A DNA stretch of 64,000 bases, from contig JADDOH010002064.1 in assembly GCA_016648135.1 (NCBI GenBank), forward strand, positions 62,001 to 126,000. The letters are read 5' to 3'. Position 1 is the stretch's first letter. Each line of letters begins with the position of its first letter. Positions 45,136-56,460 of this stretch are shown here, in pieces. Position numbers and translations under genes: made by a program. The DNA comes from Agrypnia vestita (lineage: Eukaryota; Arthropoda; Insecta; Trichoptera; Phryganeidae). The notes below the pieces were generated by a model. It ran no database searches. It was not told where the DNA came from and worked only from the letters and a program-made list of their open reading frames with translations.

Positions 45136-46398
45136 CAGTGGCGTGCAGCGCACACAAGCAAAAAAGCTGTGCATTAGTAAAGATTCTGGGAGACTTATAT
45201 TAATTGAATAATCCTTATCTTAAGAAAAAGTTGATTAAAAATTCTAACCGTAGTTCGTGGATACGACTAGAGTTTCTATTTTCGACGTTTCTGTATCCAA
45301 CCTCATGTCAATGCTTTTGCTATCTCACTTGTTTGCACGATTGTTTATTAGATCCAGTTAAATTGAGAAAAAACTCGTCCTGAACTTTGTACTTTCCTAA
45401 TGAAACCGTATAATTATATCGATGTTTGTTTTACTATTTTAAATCATCCGTTTTGCTCTATATTTTCGGATACTGTTAAAAAATGGTTTACTTTCCCTTT
45501 AGTACATGCTTTGTTTGACACGAAAATTGATTTTTTTAAACTTTGTTCGAAAATTTAGAGTAAATTGAACGTTATAAGATTAAAAAAATTGTAGAAGAAA
45601 ATATTTGCAGATTCGATAGTATGCGTAGGGACCGTCAATATATTCGCCCATCTTTATGTCAGCGAGTTTTTTATAGCAGTCAAGTAAATTGTTCGTACAA
45701 TAGCATATTTCTTCGAAAGGTCTAATGAGAAGTGAGTATTGAGAACTGCGCGCACGTCACTTGCAGAAATGCCATTCCAACAATTACATAGTTGCTTGCA
45801 CTCACAACTTTATGTGTGAATTCTATTTCTCTTTTCTATGGTGAATTCCAACTGTGAAATCATAATATTATCTACATATTATGTTGAGTATGTTTGTTCT
45901 TTTCTCTTATTATTTTTATTTAAATTACTGAGTTCGTTAATTATAATTAACGGTAGGTACAAATTCAATACGTTTATGTTTACATGAATAAGTTTAATAT
46001 AATAAGTTCGCAGAATGTAGTTATACGCAACATGAAAATGTTTATTTACGACGACATTGTCATGTTTGATTTATTTTTGTGAAAAGAAACATATATTTGA
46101 AACTGGTCTTATTCTCGATTTAATTATATATAAATCGTCTTCGAAATGTATTGGAAATTATTGCCGTATTATAGATAAAATATTTATTTATGTAGAAAAT
46201 CCTTGTTCACAATATTTTTTTATAGTGCGGTTATTTTTGTGGATTAAAGCTACTCAGAATATTTCATGATGAAAAATTCAAAAAATACAAAATATGTATA
46301 TTAGTACCTATATATATGCGTATATATATATATTTTTAAATACAATATATAGTCGGTCACAGTATATAACCTAAGTTTATACCTACTGCACGCCACTG
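45136..46398. mobile_element. Non-autonomous hAT-type element, copy 2 (inverted, longer)
   Basis: The left end CAGTGGCGTGCAGCG and the right end, complement of CAGTGGCGTGCAGTAGG, match the copy at 9,595-10,343. The flanks CAATATAG (45,128-45,135) and CAATATAC (46,399-46,406) form an 8-bp target duplication with one difference. At 1,263 bp it is longer than copy 1. A frame at 46,057-46,269 shares CLIYFCEKK and LIIYKSSSK with the equivalent frame in copy 1, but it does not resemble a transposase. Confidence 0.85.
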
Positions 46399-46675
46399 CA
46401 ATATACAGACTCAAGATCTTCATAATAGCGGAACTGACGTCAATATTCCGTGACAATTGAAATATGAGAAATAGACCTTTCATAAGGAATATTGATTGAC
46501 TGCTGAATGAAACAAGACTGCGTATTGTCCTAGATCTGCTGACTCTTACATTATTGAATGAATAGTTCAGAGAATTCTCAAGTGTTTTGTTTTAACAAAA
46601 TCGATTATTTGTAATGTCAATGTTTTCTTTTCTTTTAATTGCTTTTAGAACTTTTCGAAAAAGTTTCTAACCATC

Positions 46676-46870
46676 ATGGACCTTGGAACAGTCAATGGAC
46701 ACCCACCGCATTCTCAGGACCGTTTTATGAGCGAAAGCTCCCATATCGGTCCTACTCATTCGTCGCCAGGTCGACAATTTTTTTACTCTAAATGCCATCT
46801 CCGTGTCACGTCGTGTAAGGGGAGACTGCGACCCGCAAAGATCTGCAATAGTCATGGCTTTGTACAGGCC
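46676..46870 (+). repeat. Repeat shared with 57,190-57,420, copy 1
   Basis: CTCAGGACCGTTTTATGAGC, then CCCATATCGGTCCTACTCAT and AGACTGCGACCCGCA-like text match the minus strand of 57,190-57,420. Possibly a SINE or LTR fragment. The open frames here are not genes. Confidence 0.6.
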
Positions 46871-46979
46871 GCATGGAAAGGCGATTACAACTCATATGTG
46901 AAAGCTCTCCACGCAATTTGAACGTATATACAACTTCCAAAAAATGAATAAGCATGGTATATTCTATCATGGGTGGAAA

Positions 46980-47125
46980 TGGCGAATGTTACATTGTGTA
47001 AAGTGATCACTTAAGCCAACCATAAAGATAGGTCATAAGTCCTATGTACACCCAAAATGACTTCTATACCTACTTTCCCATAAGAAATACAGTTTCATCT
47101 CTATGAGATATCTATAATATACATT
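46980..47125 (+). repeat. Repeat family B, partial copy
   Basis: TTACATTGTGTAAAGTGATC, then ACTTAAGCC and ATGAGATATCTATAAT match the family. Confidence 0.7.
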
Positions 47126-47149
47126 AACTGCAATAGTCCATTCACTGTA

Positions 47150-47538
47150 CCTCCTTTACATAACACACTTTATTGTAAATTGTAAATTATCAAAGAAAAG
47201 CATAAAATACACGTAAAAATAAATAAGTAAGATAACATAGAAATATAAAATTAGTGTAAAATATAACAAAAGATCATGGTAAGAGTAAATATAGAATTCG
47301 GGTGGGAAGGAGGACAGTGAGGGGACGTTTGGGGAAAGGACACACTCCCTAATAGGGAAGGACAAGACAAGGATCACACTTAAAGGAGGAGTTAAAGTCC
47401 GAGCACCACGTGTCCAGAGTCTACGGAGAAACTACCAACGAAGCAGCTCCCAGTGCGAAACCCGCGTCCTGGCGAACTCACGGAAGAGTCCGAGGTTTCT
47501 CTCATTCTTGATGAGGTCACTGTTCCGTGCAAAGCCGT
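47150..47538. other. GC-richer block interrupted by a hAT element
   Basis: The stretch 47,300-47,538 is much richer in G and C than its surroundings. It continues as CCTCACCCCCTCC after the insertion at 47,547-48,166. It may be part of a retroelement, but I cannot name it. Confidence 0.35.
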
Positions 47539-47546
47539 GCCTCACC

Positions 47547-48166
47547 TAGGGTTGCCAACTATACTAACTTAACAGTATCATACTGTTTTTTATACTTTTT
47601 ACTGTTGAACAAAAATAAAGTTTACAAAATACTGTTTTCAGCATCAAAATGCGTAACACTATAAGTTTCAGACTTAGACGCTCACACAATTTTTTTATAT
47701 TTAGTCAGACGGCGTTCAGTGCAGCGCAGCCACAAACAAATCAAAATAATGGAGTTTCAGAACGAATCAGAAGACAAATATTTTCTTGAAATGAGTACTG
47801 GCCAAAAGTGCAGTCATATATTAGTAAACACTTCGGAAAAATTTAAAAATATTACTAAAATTGTCTCATGTCTACTTTCTGTTCCCGCCACCTCAGCATT
47901 TAATGAAATAATTTTTTCAGTAATGAATACAAAGTGGCGGGAGCAATTATAACTAAAATTAAAATAAATGAGCTCCTCATTTATTTAAGTTTTAGTTATA
48001 ATTGTGGTGAGGCGTATGAAGTTTTTAAAAAAGAGTGTAAATTAATAAGTTGTGCGAGAAGCTCTAAAAAAGATGTATTTAAAACATACAATAAATAAAA
48101 TACTGTTTGATATTCTTCTCAGACCTAAATATACTTTATTTCATGTAAAAAAAGTTGACAACCCTA
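47547..48166 (+). mobile_element. hAT element with exact 8-bp target duplication
   Basis: GCCTCACC stands at 47,539-47,546 and again at 48,167-48,174. The terminal inverted repeats begin TAGGGTTGCCAACTATAC (left) and TAGGGTTGTCAACTTTTT (right strand). At 620 bp it is an internally deleted hAT copy that still keeps the last part of a transposase. Confidence 0.92.
47749..48100 (+). pseudogene. hAT transposase C-terminal (dimerisation) remnant
   Basis: The frame from the ATG at 47,749 has a short N-terminal part and then the hAT dimerisation-domain segment VSCLLSVPATSAFNEIIFS, matching the family pattern (LLSIPxTSAxxERxFS) in the last domain of hAT transposases. A stop at 47,950 is a frameshift effect. 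In another frame the typical tail NELLIYLSFSYNC and CARSSKKDVF continues to a stop at about 48,100. The zinc-finger and catalytic RNase H-like regions are absent. The first roughly 30 codons may be the transposase N-terminus joined by the internal deletion. Confidence 0.8.
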
Positions 48167-48174
48167 GCCTCACC

Positions 48175-48845
48175 CCCTCCAGTCCTGCAATCATTGGACC
48201 TTGGACCAATATTGATTCATCTGATATTTAGATCCAACTGAGATATTTAGTTAGATAATATTATCTTCAAATCAAATATTTCGTTATAAAACGCCTGTGC
48301 AGCAGGTACAAGGATAATGTTATCTATATTGCGGTTAAATTTTTATCTAAGGTGCAACTTTTGATTACGAGTCCTGCGCCCGTGACAGATGATCCCGAAA
48401 GAATTTTCCACACCACTTGTTCTCCAAAGGGAGATGAAGGTTTTTTTTCCCTGTTGAATTAAAAATACCTCAAGAAAACAACCTGAGCAATTTTTTACTG
48501 TGCACGTTGCTGTAATTTAATACTTTCATTTCATTTTATGTGGACCACTCTGATACATTTTACCAAATAAAGTGGCAAAAATTGCTGTATTTTAAAAGAT
48601 ACTCTGCCAGCGCTTGCGTTAGTTTTTTGTAGAAATGTGACAAAAAATCATAACATAATAAGCTGAAAGACGTAGCGGGCGTTGATAAATCCAAGTTTTT
48701 TTTCTATAATACTTCGAAATGCTTTCGTTCATGTCGATATTGACTTCGTTCAAGTCATTTTATATTTATACGCGTCTGTGCTCGATCTCATATATCGTTA
48801 ATAGACGTTTCACTAATGGTTAAAGGTGGAGTCAAAATCATACCT
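48175..48845. other. AT-rich sequence, no gene seen
   Basis: No supported feature. Confidence 0.4.
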
Positions 48846-49400
48846 TTTTTACTCCCTTTATATTAACTCGTGGTGTGTGCTTGCTTGCTTGCCGGCTTGC
48901 CGTCAAAAAAAACTTTGGATCGATTTTTAACCCTTTTCCCGTGATCCAATCGAGCTGAAACTTGGCAAGTAGACCCGTGGCGACAATCAAGAAGATCCAT
49001 TAAATTTTCGTTAAAAAAATTAATAATTATAGTATAATTTCGGATTTTTAGAAATTTTATTGGTTTTTTCAAATTGGAATCATTAGAAAAGTTTGATTAG
49101 CAACGGCGGCCCGATAACATCGCGGAATATTTTCTAAATTTGAATTACTCCATCGGTATACATAATAGGTACTTCACTACAAATGTCGTAAATCTAAATT
49201 GACTGACAAATGTTTTTAGATTTAATCGTCAAAGCATGAAGTGTCTTATCAAAGCTCAAAACATCTGACATTTTAAAAATATATTGAATTACTGTAAGTT
49301 TAGTGTTATGTTATATGTTTTAATTCGTCTTTAATTGTTGTTATACAAAAATTTTACAAAGAAAGGGAGTATAATAAAAACTTGGTTTGTATGGGTTATT
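48846..49400 (+). repeat. Repeat family A, full copy
   Basis: Left landmark ACTCCCTTTATATTAACTCG, central GATCCAATCGAGCTGAAACT, then AGCAACGGCGGCCCGATAAC, and the right end GGGAGTATAATAAAAACTTG then GTTTGTATGGGTTA. A second, shorter copy follows directly. Confidence 0.9.
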
Positions 49401-49403
49401 TTT

Positions 49404-49650
49404 TTTACTCCCTTTCTTCTAACTCGTAGCGTCAGCTTGCTTGTCTGACGAAAAAACTTTGGATCGATTTTTAACCCTTTTCCCGTGATCGAATCGAGCT
49501 GAAACTTTGCAAGCACACTCGTGGCGACGATAAAAATGATTACGAATTTTAGTTTGACTCGAGCACAACGCGTAGGGTAAGAGCAAAACCTGTTTTAACT
49601 AGAAAATGAGAAAGGGAGGAAAATAAAAACTTGATTTTTATGGATTAGTT
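49404..49650 (+). repeat. Repeat family A, deleted copy abutting the previous
   Basis: It begins ACTCCCTTTCTTCTAACTCG immediately after the preceding copy's end. The middle containing GGCGGCCCGATAAC is lost and it finishes with AAAGGGAGGAAAATAAAAAC. Its left end is closer to the copy at 838 than to its neighbour. Confidence 0.85.
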
Positions 49651-49849
49651 TTTATTTGATAATCGTGAAAGAATTGAAGGGACTAATAGCAAAAGCGCCA
49701 CAATCTAACGGATGAAATTTATGTTCATTTTAATACCAGAGCGGAGATTTCAAAATTAATATACTTCTAAAACACACAAAAATGCGTTCAAAATCAGTTA
49801 TTAATCGTGAAATTGACATTTTTTGCCAGATAATAATATTTAAACATCT

Positions 49850-49945
49850 TCTGGTGTGTATTTTTTAGGGTATTATGCCGTATATTTACGAGTTTTCTGG
49901 CCTACATTTCGTATCCCATTACAGGGTTGATGTGTTGAAGTTGAA
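49850..49945 (-). repeat. Penelope-type terminal repeat, decayed copy
   Basis: GGTATTATGCCGTATATTTA, then CTGGCCTACATTTCGTATCC and CATTACAGGGTTGATG correspond to 63,498-63,640 and, reversed, to 57,531-57,600. The hammerhead-like CTGATGA part is missing. Confidence 0.55.
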
Positions 49946-50469
49946 GGCTGTAAAAGGATCATCTGTTAGGGTCAATAATGACCTGTTGACGGTCTGTTTG
50001 TTAAAAAATAAAATAAAGTAAGCACAATACATAGACACGAAGAAATTTTGGAAGCTTTTAAAAATGGTTTAATAATAATTATTATCAGGTGTTAAAATCA
50101 CATTTATTTAAAAAAACATTACTCTACGCGCGGTGTACATATCCTAAAATATGCATCACTGACGTTAAGTATGTTGTTGCATTACTATCCAGCTTGCAGT
50201 GATGCACATAATATTATGACTCTTTCCTTTATAAACATCGCTAACGCACACAAATGTGTGCAAAAAACATGGAACTAAGAAAATGGCTTCTGAAAACATG
50301 AACCTACAAAATATAATAACGTCGATATTTTATTTATTATTGCATATTTTTGCACAGGGCATATTGTAGAGGTTTTTTTTAAATGTAATTATAAGAAAAA
50401 TACTTATTTACAAAATATGCCTTGGACTCTTTCTACAAATTGTTTAAATGTACGAAAAACAGTACTCTT

Positions 50470-51015
50470 TTTACTCCCTTTATATTAACTCATGGCATCT
50501 GCTTGCTTGCCGTCAACAAAAACTTTGCATCGATTTTTAACCCTTTTCCCGTGATCCAATCGAGCTGAAACTTTGCAAGTAGACTCGTGGCGACGTTCAA
50601 GAAGATCTATAAAATTTTCGTTAAAAAAAATAATTATAGTATAATTTCGGATTTTTAGAAATTTTAATGTTTTTTTCAAATTGGGATCATTACAAAAGTT
50701 TGATTACTAGCAACGGCGGCCCGATAACGTCGCGGAATATTTTCTAAATTTGAATTACTCCGTCGGTATACAAAATAGGTACTTCACTACGAATTTCGAA
50801 AATCTAAATTGACTGACAATTATTTTTAGAATTTAATCTTCGAAGCATGAAGTGCATGAAAAGCTTTCAAAACATCTGACATTTTAGAAATATATTAAAT
50901 TACTGTAAGTTTAGTGTTATGTTATATGTTTTGCTCGTCTTTAATTGTTGTTATATTTTACAAAGCTAGGGAGTATATTAAAAACTTGGTTTGTATGGGT
51001 TACTTTTTTTTATTT
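50470..51015 (+). repeat. Repeat family A, full copy
   Basis: All landmarks of the 48,846 copy are present in order, with small differences. The three copies within 2.2 kb are interspersed with unrelated AT-rich sequence. Confidence 0.9.
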
Positions 51016-51404
51016 GAGTTTCATGTTCTATACATTTGAAAAATCATGAAGCAAACTGTTTTATTTGAGGCGAAGAAACGTTCGACCCCTTAGATGTTTT
51101 ATACAGAATTATCGTGTAGTAACAGTAGAATTAATATGTTGCATAGTGCGTCCATACCACATGGATATTTTTAAACCATATTTTTTGGCGAAGGACTCAT
51201 AAATTTTTAGCCGCAAAAAACAGTCAAATGACCTTTTTTTAGTTTAAGAGTTTATTAAATGGCCATGATGATAGTTAGAAAATTATTGAATTTATAAAAA
51301 AACAATAGCACTTAGAACTTTGACTTTTTCAGCACGTCATTGTATTGTATTGAGCTGTCCATACCCGTATACAACTCATATTTAGTATTTTGTGAGTTGG
51401 GTGC

Positions 51405-51430
51405 TTTCTGCATAACTACGTCCAATAGGC
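51405..51430. repeat. Lone terminus of the TTGGACGTAGTTA MITE family
   Basis: CATAACTACGTCCAATA is one end of the element type at 17,863-18,227. No partner end was found. Confidence 0.5.
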
Positions 51431-51771
51431 ATGATAACAGATTTTAAAATAACCTTCTATAATGTAGGTACACGTCTACCATTACCGAAAAAAAAGAATT
51501 GCATTTTCATCTACCTATTTTAAATTTCGCGCAAAACGCCCGCAGCTGTCATGGCGTCTACGTGACGTCAAGCCTAAGTAAACATTGCATTGTGTCTATG
51601 ACAACAGTTCGCAGATACAGGAATGGTTACCTAAGCGTGATGTCTTCGCTCTGATCAATGTTTCGGTTAAAATGGTGGATTACACAATTTTATACTTTAA
51701 CTAGCTGTGCCTGCGCGGGTGCGCACGCGTAGATTTTTAGTACACTGTTTGGATCGTCATAAAACTTTCGC

Positions 51772-51950
51772 GAACCTTCTAGAACATTCTTCTTCCAGAA
51801 CTTTCAAGTAATTTTTTGAATGTACAGAAACCTTCTAGACACACCAACACATTCCGCCACTCAGTTAGAACCTTATAGAACTTTCGGAAATTTTCTAGAA
51901 CCTTCTCCTTCCAGAACTTTCTAAAGCAGGTTTTTCCGGAACCTTCTAGA
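51772..51950. promoter_or_regulatory. Array resembling heat-shock elements
   Basis: Phased pentamers occur at 51,772-51,789 (GAACCTTCTAGAACATTC, four units in a row), 51,793-51,805 (TTCCAGAACTTTC), 51,893-51,905 (TTCTAGAACCTTC), 51,909-51,921 (TTCCAGAACTTTC) and 51,935-51,950 (TTCCGGAACCTTCTAG). Alternating nGAAn and nTTCn units every five bases are the binding pattern of heat-shock factor. No TATA box or gene adjoins, and a family D-like end (TAGCTGTGCCTGCGCG) lies just upstream, so the array is probably part of a repeat. Confidence 0.5.
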
Positions 51951-51989
51951 CTCACCGACACAGTCGGCGCGCCTATTTTGAAACAATCT

Positions 51990-53311
51990 GAAGCATTTGC
52001 GGCCTTCCCATAACAAAACAATGTGCTAGAAAGCACATTTTTGTCACCCACTCCAACCCACGCACAGCCACCCCCACCAAACTCGCATATTTTCGATATG
52101 ACACCAAGGGCTATCCACCACCATAACCACCGGTGGGTGGTTGTGGCTGGTTGTGGAGAAAACTTGGCGCATAGGGAAACACGGGTTTCTTTTTATATAT
52201 ATATATATATTGATTTTATTGAAAATCTTATTAATCTCTGTGTGTATTCAAACTGGATCATAATATTTTCTTCTCTAAAATCACTTATTTAACTAATTTA
52301 AATAATTTTTTAACAGTGTTGTTATGCCTATCGTGGATTTTATTTGTCACAATCTATAGACATTCTGCAAACCGTACTGTTTTGATTTAAATCGTAAATT
52401 GTATTATGGCGTGAATCAAAATTGTTCGTTCACGTTTTGTGTTTCAATTATTTAGTCTGGAATAATTTGATATGTTTGTAGCGTTAATGCGTAATAAATA
52501 CTATCTCCTTTCCGAGAATCATTAAGCTGTGCAAATTGATGCCGTTGGCGAGAAGCGAAAATGTTCAGGGATGATGTGATGGCAGAACGTTCTAGAGGTC
52601 TTATTCGCTTGTCAACTCTGCAAAGAGTTTGGAATATCTTGATCGTCTCTTTTTTATTTTGTGTGTATACGCGTTGTAAAGCACCATTGAATTTTTTTTA
52701 TTCATTCATCTTCTAACGCCCTTCAGGACTTTTATAAATAATTAAGTATAGTGTACATTAAATGAATGAATACTTTTAACAATACATAGTAATTTCTCAT
52801 GAAATATAAACAAAAAATATTATAATATAAAGTAGAAAGCAAACCCATAGCAGTAGCACAATACTAAAAAATAAATATAATATGAAATAAAAAGCAAGTA
52901 TATAGCAAGAGCAGAAACTTAAAGAAAGCATAATATAATAAAAAATAAAAATAATAAAGTAAACTAGAAAGCAACAGCACAAGTATAGTAAAGCATAATA
53001 TAATAAAAAATTGCATAATAGTTTGTTATCTCACCCCATCAACAACTAAATATAATCCACAGATTTAAGTTCAATCTGAAAAATATTAGTAATCTTTCAG
53101 TACACATTGTAAAATATGTTTAAATATTATTAAGTTGATGGAAAAAACGTCAAGTTGCACGTATTTGTAAAAATCATAAAGATATCCTTGAAGTATAAGC
53201 AGTATTAAATTATTAAATAATCACAAATCAAAATAAACATATTTTAAAATAACTCGGAAAATTGTATCAATAAAAAATATACATAGAAAACTAATTGAAT
53301 AAAACACTATA
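51990..53311. other. AT-rich sequence, no gene seen
   Basis: A TA run lies at 52,193-52,210. 52,795-53,010 is A-rich with loosely repeated ATAATATAA words. A jockey-like 3' tail scrap lies near 52,695-52,740. Confidence 0.4.
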
Positions 53312-53345
53312 TATGTGGGGTATAAAAGCGAAGACTGCAATATTC
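53312..53345 (+). repeat. Lone terminus of the GTGGGGTATAAAAG MITE family
   Basis: TGTGGGGTATAAAAGCGAAG then ACTGCAATAT matches the termini of 59,104-59,336. Confidence 0.7.
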
Positions 53346-53889
53346 AAAAAATTAAAGTACTAAAATTATAATAATAAAGGTTTAATAAATCAGATTTGGC
53401 TCTCAAAATTTTTATAATCATTTTAATGTAAATATTTGGCTCCTTGGCTAATAAGTTTGCTGACCACTGCCCTGGACCAACAAGCTACACAATTATTAGC
53501 AGGGCTTTATCAGGGATATTTAAATATCCAAGTAGGCAATTTTTTAAATCATTGATTAATTTTCTCGATTAGTTTGAGGTGCGACCTTGTAAACAAATTG
53601 TTAGATTTCCCAGGAGAATTAAAACTGTGTTTTTCATTTAATCAGATTTGAGTCCACGGGTTTAATTTAATCACGGAAAATAATGTTAAATTAATTTTGC
53701 CAGATATTAAAACCTTTGGGGACGACATGACAACTAAAAATTCAATTTCGAATGACGAAAAACTGATTACTTTACTGCTGTCCATTCGTTATTACGGGAG
53801 GATAAATTGTCCGATTTTTAAATTTTTTAATACAGACGGTAATTATTTTATAGAACTCCTTTGATAATCAATGTAATAAAAATTTATTT

Positions 53890-54300
53890 TTTTTGGCTCT
53901 ATTACACACTTTATTCTGTGGCGGTCAAGAGTCGTCGCAATTCTAGCCGCACGCACCGAGCGATAACCACCAATCAGGGGGTCGATGCAACTCACCCAGT
54001 TCCGGTCGCCCATAGGTAAAACCACTCGGACGCCGGCCGCCGTAACCAAAGCAAGTGATATTTATGTACTCAATACCATACTTGCGAATTGTTACCAATA
54101 AATACCACGGTTAACCGTGAGTATCATTTGCGCCCTGTATATGCTCATCTTGCCTCTGCTAATTCATCTCTCGCAGACCACGTGACACTCCCACGATACA
54201 GTCACATGCCGACATGAGACGATGCCTCTGGACGGGTGGACATCATTTCCCAAATACCTACATATTCTCCGTATATGCTATTACACACCCGTTATAAAAA
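53890..54300 (-). repeat. GC-richer block, possible LTR
   Basis: An isolated 400-bp GC-richer segment includes the palindrome CACGGTTAACCGTG at 54,105-54,118. It could be a solo LTR, but no second copy, terminal TG/CA pair or coding sequence was confirmed. Confidence 0.3.
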
Positions 54301-54732
54301 TTGCTTAAATAATGTTATTGTCTGTTTTACATTATCCTTAGTACTTCCGAATTAAGCTTAAAAGAGCTTGAAGTCGTATTGTTAATCACGTGATACTTAA
54401 TAAAAAATGTTGTATTAGTTGACCATACTTTTCTATGTTTTATTAGTTGATAATGGCCCAGAGAGCCAAAGAAATTGTTTATGTGCTTGAAAATTTTAAT
54501 ATACAACCAAAAAATAAATAGTAGAACTACACACCACCAAAATATATTGACTTGAGCCAACGGATATTTCCTTGTTCGCTTTTTGGTTTCACGTTTGTTT
54601 CCACTATACTAGATTCGTTTAAAAAATTACTAATTAATTTTAATAATTTTGTAATGAATTTGAAAAGGTCGAACTCTTAAGAAGTGTAATATCTTGAAAA
54701 TTAAATAAAACGCTTTATTATAAAAAAAAACA

Positions 54733-54945
54733 TAGAGGAATCTTATCTTCCAGAGTATGAATTTGTCTTAACTCTTGGGGTTGCTAATATAGTATCTTGG
54801 AAGAGGCACTTTAAGACACTTTGCACTTATTGAGTGATCTTTATTGTATTATTATATTATTACATTACTATTATCCATTGAGGAATCTTAGTCTTCTAGG
54901 GTATGAATATATCGCGTCTCTTTGGGTTGCTAAGGCAGTAAGTAG
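54733..54945. repeat. Duplicated segment, period about 145 bp
   Basis: GAGGAATCTTATCTTCCAGA and the following GTATGAAT recur at 54,881 with changes, each followed by a GGGTTGCTAA block. Confidence 0.75.
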
Positions 54946-55429
54946 AAAGTTCAAAGTTAGTGTAAGTGGCTGACCACTCAAGCATTAAAAAATGCAAACT
55001 GTAGGGCTATAAGGGTGCTACTGCTCAACAAACGTCGCTGGATATGTGGTAGATTCCTCTCCACTGTAACTAAAAATAATAATAAAGTAATATGATAAAC
55101 AAAAATTATATTCATATTGTTTGTTTGTATGTGGGAGGATGTGTATTTTCCGATAACAATTTATTTTTCCTGTACCTTGGGGTATTTTTACCCATTCAGT
55201 TATTTCTTATAGGTAATGAGATGCTGTATCTCGCACAGCTACATATATTCACCGTAACTTACCGCGTCGGACCTAGATCTCCTTTAGAACATTCTCATTT
55301 CAAGCGAAAAGTAACATTGGAATTGAATTGCTAGTGGAATAAAAATGCAGAAAATAGGTTTGATTCAATTTTTTGTTATAGATAGTAGATTAATTAATTA
55401 GATAATAGATTACCTCGCCGGAGTTCCAA
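54946..55429. other. AT-rich sequence, no gene seen
   Basis: An 80-residue frame at 55,092-55,334 has no recognised family. Confidence 0.35.
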
Positions 55430-55800
55430 GGTGTCCACCTTCGTTTTACTTGCGCTGTCCCAACTCAATGTCTAAGTAGGCTGTTAGGGCCGGTTCTTCT
55501 CGTTCTTAGGCAGTGTCTTCGTCGGTACAGGGTGTCGCTTTTATCTAGGACGTTTCTCTGCACGATTTTAGAGCTTTGAGTCTTGCAGGAGTACTTCGGT
55601 CTTCCTCTGGATGAGCTTTAGACATTGCCTGCTTTACAGTGTGGCTTGGTGGTCTCCGTCTTATGTGCCTTCATGCCTTCAGCTATCGTTCTTCCAGCTT
55701 TTTAAGTCTGTAGCCTCCAGGTTACCACGAATGTGTGAACTTTTAATCAGATACTCTTGCCAAGAAATCGCATTTCTACTGATTCAAGTTGCTTAGAGTA
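55430..55800 (-). repeat. LINE-related repeat fragment
   Basis: Shares CTTGCGCTGTCCCAAC and GGTTCTTCTCGTTCTTAGGC with 5,640-5,770. No frame encodes a recognisable reverse transcriptase part. Confidence 0.45.
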
Positions 55801-55939
55801 GGAGTTGTATACAGTCCATCGTTGTGTGGTGTACTTTTCCTATAAGTTTTATAAACATTTTTGGGTCACGTAAGATTCCTGTTACCAATCAAAATTTTAT
55901 TTATCCCAGGGTGCTCATATTGTTGTTGGTTGACCGTGA

Positions 55940-56100
55940 TTGTTTTTGTTTGACTAACTTCTCATTTTGAGGGTTCCGCTTTCGATTCCTGGTAAGGATA
56001 TAATTAATCTATGTGGATTGCTCAAGCCTGCTGTTCTTGTGATATGTTTTGCTATAGTTATACGATCTCATGGCCTGTTATATTATTAAAAAAAAAAAAC
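55940..56100 (+). repeat. Second SINE family, copy 2
   Basis: The B-box-like CTTTCGATTCCT is followed by the body ATAATTAATCTATGTGGATT and a run of twelve A at 56,088-56,099. The same body is at 37,040-37,140. Confidence 0.7.
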
Positions 56101-56174
56101 GAAAATTAAAGAAACTTTTTTTTTTTACATCTTCGAAGATGTAGCAGGGGACGACATTCGACATTGCAGCGCAA

Positions 56175-56330
56175 ATAAAATTTTAAAGATTTATTATAGA
56201 TGTCTCACAAAGAAGAAATCATGTTTTTAATGGGAAAATAGGAATGGAAGTCATTGAGTGTTCATAGAGCTTACGATCTATCGCACTGCAGGCTTAAGTA
56301 ATCTTAATAGAATACCACGTCTATCAAATT
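56175..56330 (-). repeat. Repeat family B, partial copy
   Basis: On the minus strand TGTGAGACATCTATAATAAA, GACTTCCATTCCTA and the AAGCCTGCAG block fit the family. A second set of similar words follows at 56,395-56,460. Confidence 0.6.
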
Positions 56331-56460
56331 TTTGGAAGTTGTATATATTTAAATTTTACAACCAGTTTCGTGTGCGTTGTAATAATTATATCCAAAGCTT
56401 TTCCATTCCCCTTAAATAACTACAGATGTCACTTATGAGATATCTATTTTTATGATTGAA

